This document shows positions 61,304 to 64,000 of a stretch of DNA of 64,000 nucleotides, piece after piece; the stretch's first letter is position 1, and every line of letters starts with the position of its first letter. Source of the stretch: JAZREA01 sp045660545. Lineage in GTDB: Bacteria; Bacillota; Clostridia; Monoglobales; Firm-18. The DNA lies in contig JAZREA010000026.1 in the NCBI GenBank assembly GCA_045660545.1, positions 1 through 64,000 on the forward strand, written 5' to 3'. The position numbers and the translations under genes were made by a program. The notes beneath the pieces were generated by a model. That model ran no database searches and was not told the origin of the DNA. It saw only the letters and a list, made by a program, of their open reading frames with translations.

Positions 61304-62485
61304 ATGAGTAAAATTGTTTTCTTTTGCATTCCTGCGCACGGACACACTAACCCTACCTTGGGAGTTGTGAGGGAGCTGCTCTCCCGTGGGCACGAGGTCT
61401 GGTATTATTCGTATAACATTATGCGTGAAAAAATTGAGTCATCAGGAGCAAAGTTTGTCTCCTGCGATGAATACGATAAAGAGCAGAAGCTTAGCGAGAA
61501 AGATTCTGCCCGCGTGGGACGGGACCTTGCGTTTTCTGCAAAGATACTTGTAGATACGACACTGGCACTTGATGATAAAGTATGTACGGAAATGGCAAAG
61601 CTAGGGCCCGACTGTATCGTGGCAGATTCTATGGCGCTGTGGGGAAAGGCTGTTGCGAAAAAACTTGGGATTCCTTTCGTTTGTTCCACTACAACTTTTG
61701 CTTTTAATCAATATTCGGCAAAGATTATGAAACAAGGTTTTGGAGATTTGTTTAAGATGCTTATTTGCCTTCCTAAAACTGCAAAGCAAGTCAAAAGGCT
61801 TAGAGACAGGGGATATCCCGTAAGAAGCATACTTGATATAATCGGTAGTGATGATAACACCCACACAATTGTATATACATCTTCGGAATTTCAGCCGTGT
61901 TCAGAGACTTTTTCGGACAAATATGCTTTTGTCGGCCCGTCTGTTCGTGCAGCTTGCGAAGAAGTGGAAAAGAAGAGGGACAAGCTGATTTATATATCTA
62001 TGGGAACTGTAAATAACGACATGATGCCTTTTTACAGAGAGTGTATATCATCTTTAAAAGATACAGGTTACCAGATAATTATGTCTGTCGGTAATCTGGT
62101 AGATGTTAATGAACTTGGAGAACTGCCTGAAAATGTGTCTGTCTTTTCGCACGTTGACCAGATTGCTGTTTTGGAAAAAGCAGATGTGTTTGTTTCGCAC
62201 TGCGGAATGAACAGCGTCAGCGAAAGCTTGTATTTTTCGGTCCCTCTTGTTATGATACCGCAAACAACAGAACAAAAGGGTGTTGCCGAGAGAGTTTTCG
62301 GACTTGGCGCAGGCGTTAAACTTGATAAAATGGATGGGGCATCAGTTTTGGAGGCCGTAAATAAAGTGTTAAGTGATAGCGCATATAAGGAAAACGCCTG
62401 CAAAATTTCGGATGGATTTAAAAACTGTTCGGGCGCAAAGGCCGCTGCCGACAAAATTATAGAGGTTTGTAACGGCACAAGATAA
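61304..62485 (+). CDS. UDP-glycosyltransferase, MGT (macrolide) family
   Basis: A 393-residue GT1 enzyme. N-terminal FFCIPAHGHTNPTLGVVREL and C-terminal FVSHCGMNSVSESLYFSVPL with MIPQTTEQKG are family signatures. It transfers a sugar from a nucleotide donor to a small molecule or lipid. Sits 16 bases after the AbrB gene, so co-regulated. Acceptor unknown; antibiotic inactivation or glycolipid synthesis are both possible. Confidence 0.9.
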   Translation: MSKIVFFCIPAHGHTNPTLGVVRELLSRGHEVWYYSYNIMREKIESSGAKFVSCDEYDKEQKLSEKDSARVGRDLAFSAKILVDTTLALDDKVCTEMAKLGPDCIVADSMALWGKAVAKKLGIPFVCSTTTFAFNQYSAKIMKQGFGDLFKMLICLPKTAKQVKRLRDRGYPVRSILDIIGSDDNTHTIVYTSSEFQPCSETFSDKYAFVGPSVRAACEEVEKKRDKLIYISMGTVNNDMMPFYRECISSLKDTGYQIIMSVGNLVDVNELGELPENVSVFSHVDQIAVLEKADVFVSHCGMNSVSESLYFSVPLVMIPQTTEQKGVAERVFGLGAGVKLDKMDGASVLEAVNKVLSDSAYKENACKISDGFKNCSGAKAAADKIIEVCNGTR

Positions 62486-62539
62486 AAGAAAAAATCGGCA
62501 CACTTTAAGTGAGGGGATTTTTCCATTATTACACAATTA

Positions 62540-63202
62540 TCAGCTAAATGAGGGCGGGATGGTTTCGCCCTTTGCAAAAGCATTAGGCCCCGGGTCTGAC
62601 ATTGAAAAATACATTTTCGCCGCTTTTGTTGTGCCAAAATCTTTGTTAGAGCCGCTGTTTTGTACCTTGTTGAATGCATCGCGGAACATTTGGTTGTGTG
62701 CTTCTTCACGGTTAAGAAGAAAGTCGATTGTTTCCCTTACTTTCTTGTCGTTAATCTGTCGGTATAAATACTCATAAACCACCTTTGCTCGCTGCTCGGA
62801 CGCTATGTTGCTTAAAAGGTCGGCACAAAGGTCTCCTGTTACCGTAACATAATCTGCGGTCCAGGAATAGCCCGAGGCGTTTATAAGTCCGGGGTTTAAA
62901 CCTAAAATAACGTGCGACTGTATTTCGCCCGCACTTACTTTTGTGGCATCTACATCGTGACCGTTTAGCAAATTGATGGTTTGTGCAACCATCTCCATAT
63001 GGCCGAGTTCTTCTGCGGCTATGTCTAAAAACAAATCTTTAATTTCAGGGTCTTTAATTCTGAAACTTTGTGACATATACTGCATAGCTGCCTTCATTTC
63101 GCCGTTTCCACCGCCCAATTGCTCCTGCAAAAGAGCAGCATACTGCGGGTTTGCCCTTTCGATTTCTACCGGATGAAACAACTGCTTTTCATGTTTGAAC
63201 AT
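62540..63202 (-). CDS. Manganese catalase family protein (CotJC-like)
   Basis: A 220-residue di-manganese protein. The metal-ligand helices include AAMQYMSQSF, DIAAEELGHMEMVAQ and REEAHNQMF. Similar to CotJC of the spore coat. ATG 63202 follows GAGAGGTG by six bases. The palindrome TACAC-GG-GTGTA at 63245-63256 lies upstream; its role is unknown. Confidence 0.93.
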   Translation of the reverse strand: MFKHEKQLFHPVEIERANPQYAALLQEQLGGGNGEMKAAMQYMSQSFRIKDPEIKDLFLDIAAEELGHMEMVAQTINLLNGHDVDATKVSAGEIQSHVILGLNPGLINASGYSWTADYVTVTGDLCADLLSNIASEQRAKVVYEYLYRQINDKKVRETIDFLLNREEAHNQMFRDAFNKVQNSGSNKDFGTTKAAKMYFSMSDPGPNAFAKGETIPPSFS

Positions 63203-63291
63203 AAAATACACCTCTCTTTATAAAACTTGGTATTATTATTTACATACACGGGTGTAATTATTCGATATTTAATCGTATTACCAGATAATAA

Positions 63292-63320
63292 TTGACAATG
63301 TTTTTAGCGTTTGATATAAT
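63292..63320 (+). promoter_or_regulatory. Promoter of the diacylglycerol-kinase-family gene
   Basis: Perfect TTGACA (63292-63297), 17 bases, perfect TATAAT (63315-63320). The leader to the ATG is about 110 bases, with no clear structure. Confidence 0.82.
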
Positions 63321-63435
63321 AAATATGTATTGAATTTTTAATAAGATTCTGGAAAGCCCGCCTATATAAAGCTTTAAAATTTTACGAAATCTTGTTAAAT
63401 AATGTGTAAATATTTGCAAAAAGGCGTGTTGATTT

Positions 63436-64000
63436 ATGAAAACCGTTTTTATAGTGAACCCAAAGGCAGGCCAGGGAAAAAACATCGAGTCTTTAATATC
63501 TTCAATTAAAGAATGTGTCTCGTCAAATGAATTTGACGCAGAAATTTATGTAACCAAAAGAGTAGGGGACGCAAAGCGATTTGTGAAAGAATATTGCACA
63601 GAATGCGGTCCTGCCCGCTTTATCGCGTGCGGGGGTGACGGTACACTCAGCGAGGTTTTAAACGGAGCGATTGAGTGCGAAGGAGCACAGATTGGTGTTC
63701 TTCCCATAGGTACTGGCAACGACTTTTGTCGTAACTTTGATAAATCAACAGATTTTTTGGATATTAAATCTCAAATTATCTCATCAGCAGAAAAATGTGA
63801 TGTAATACGCTACACAACTACCGTAAACGGAATGGAAAAAGTGGGTTATTGTGTTAATATGGTAAACATAGGCTTCGACTGTAATGTCGCCGACATGACT
63901 GCACAAATGAAGAAGAAGCCGCTCGTTTCCGGCTCGCTTGCATATTTTGTTTCCATACTGGTTGCTATGGTTAAGAAAAAAGGTGCAGACCTTTTAATAA
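63436..64000 (+). CDS. Diacylglycerol kinase family protein, truncated by window end
   Basis: The frame starts at ATG 63436 (MKTVFIVNPKAGQGKNIES) and is open to the window end, ~188 residues. The nucleotide motif FIACGGDGTLSEVLNGA and VLPIGTGNDFCRNF define the DAGK/YegS fold. It phosphorylates a lipid or sphingosine-like alcohol at the membrane face. The lipid substrate cannot be told. AAGGCG lies before the ATG, a moderate site. Confidence 0.92.
   Translation, partial: MKTVFIVNPKAGQGKNIESLISSIKECVSSNEFDAEIYVTKRVGDAKRFVKEYCTECGPARFIACGGDGTLSEVLNGAIECEGAQIGVLPIGTGNDFCRNFDKSTDFLDIKSQIISSAEKCDVIRYTTTVNGMEKVGYCVNMVNIGFDCNVADMTAQMKKKPLVSGSLAYFVSILVAMVKKKGADLLI

Noticed and set aside
62491..62523. 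Possible terminator after the glycosyltransferase gene
   Set aside because: The arms AAAATC/GATTTT are weak and interrupted by unpaired G-rich stretches.
63203..63300. SigE promoter for the manganese catalase
   Set aside because: GAATAAT and a weak -10 can be drawn, but matches are too poor to list.

Overview
The window reads as chromosome from an endospore-forming anaerobic Firmicute of the Clostridia. The evidence is a complete spoIIIAA-AH operon, spoIIGA-sigE behind a Spo0A box, a manganese-catalase (CotJC-type) coat gene, TTG and GTG starts with strong GGAGG ribosome sites, and a nusB-xseA-xseB-ispA-OLE-oapA-dxs-tlyA-nadK-argR-recN operon. No CRISPR array, rRNA operon, phage or transposase gene is visible. 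Only one tRNA gene is seen.

Layout. 1-6 kb: end of metA, an acnA-icd pair making 2-oxoglutarate, and two membrane-transport genes. 5.6-16.9 kb (minus strand): a 14-gene ethanolamine-utilisation microcompartment operon. It encodes alcohol dehydrogenase, EutA, EutB, EutC, EutL, a BMC protein with a SAP-like tail, EutE, EutM, EutT, PduL-type phosphotransacylase, a conserved eut protein, EutN, EutH and EutQ. Ethanolamine is imported, split to ammonia and acetaldehyde inside the shell, then turned into ethanol, acetyl-CoA and acetyl-phosphate. The eutVW regulators, eutS, eutP and eutJ are not in the window. 17.1-19.8 kb: a TIGR04086-type membrane protein and secDF. 19.9-29.5 kb (minus): the isoprenoid/DNA-repair operon, with a ~600-nt OLE RNA and its partner gene oapA between ispA and dxs.

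29.7-37.6 kb (plus): a DUF1015 gene, dusB, a secreted YcdB/SLH-like protein, pncB, a patatin lipase and a Ldh2-family dehydrogenase. 37.6-40.0 kb: three linked genes with a SpoIID-like domain and peptidoglycan-binding repeats. 40-41.2 kb: a Ca/Na antiporter behind a yybP-ykoY-like (Mn2+) riboswitch. 41.3-50.6 kb: yhbY, two tiny genes, dacF-sigE-spoIIGA, folT behind a tetrahydrofolate riboswitch, spoIIIAA-AH and an Asp23 gene. 50.6-53.0 kb: initiator tRNA, a palindromic hairpin array, then an AT-rich deoR-HAD module. That module lies between 30-nt direct repeats and is followed by an 18-nt copy of tRNA-fMet, so it looks like an island. 53.0-64 kb: a metallophosphoesterase, TPR and DUF4037 genes, a TetR-controlled ADH-DegV-ALDH operon with two matching operators, a LysM-CAP secreted protein, an AbrB-glycosyltransferase pair, Mn-catalase and a truncated diacylglycerol-kinase gene.

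The strongest items for follow-up are the OLE RNA/OapA locus, the PduL gene whose targeting peptide lies upstream of its only ATG, the tRNA-fMet island, and the TetR fatty-aldehyde-type operon. All functional calls come from reading the sequence and recalling protein families; no searches were run.
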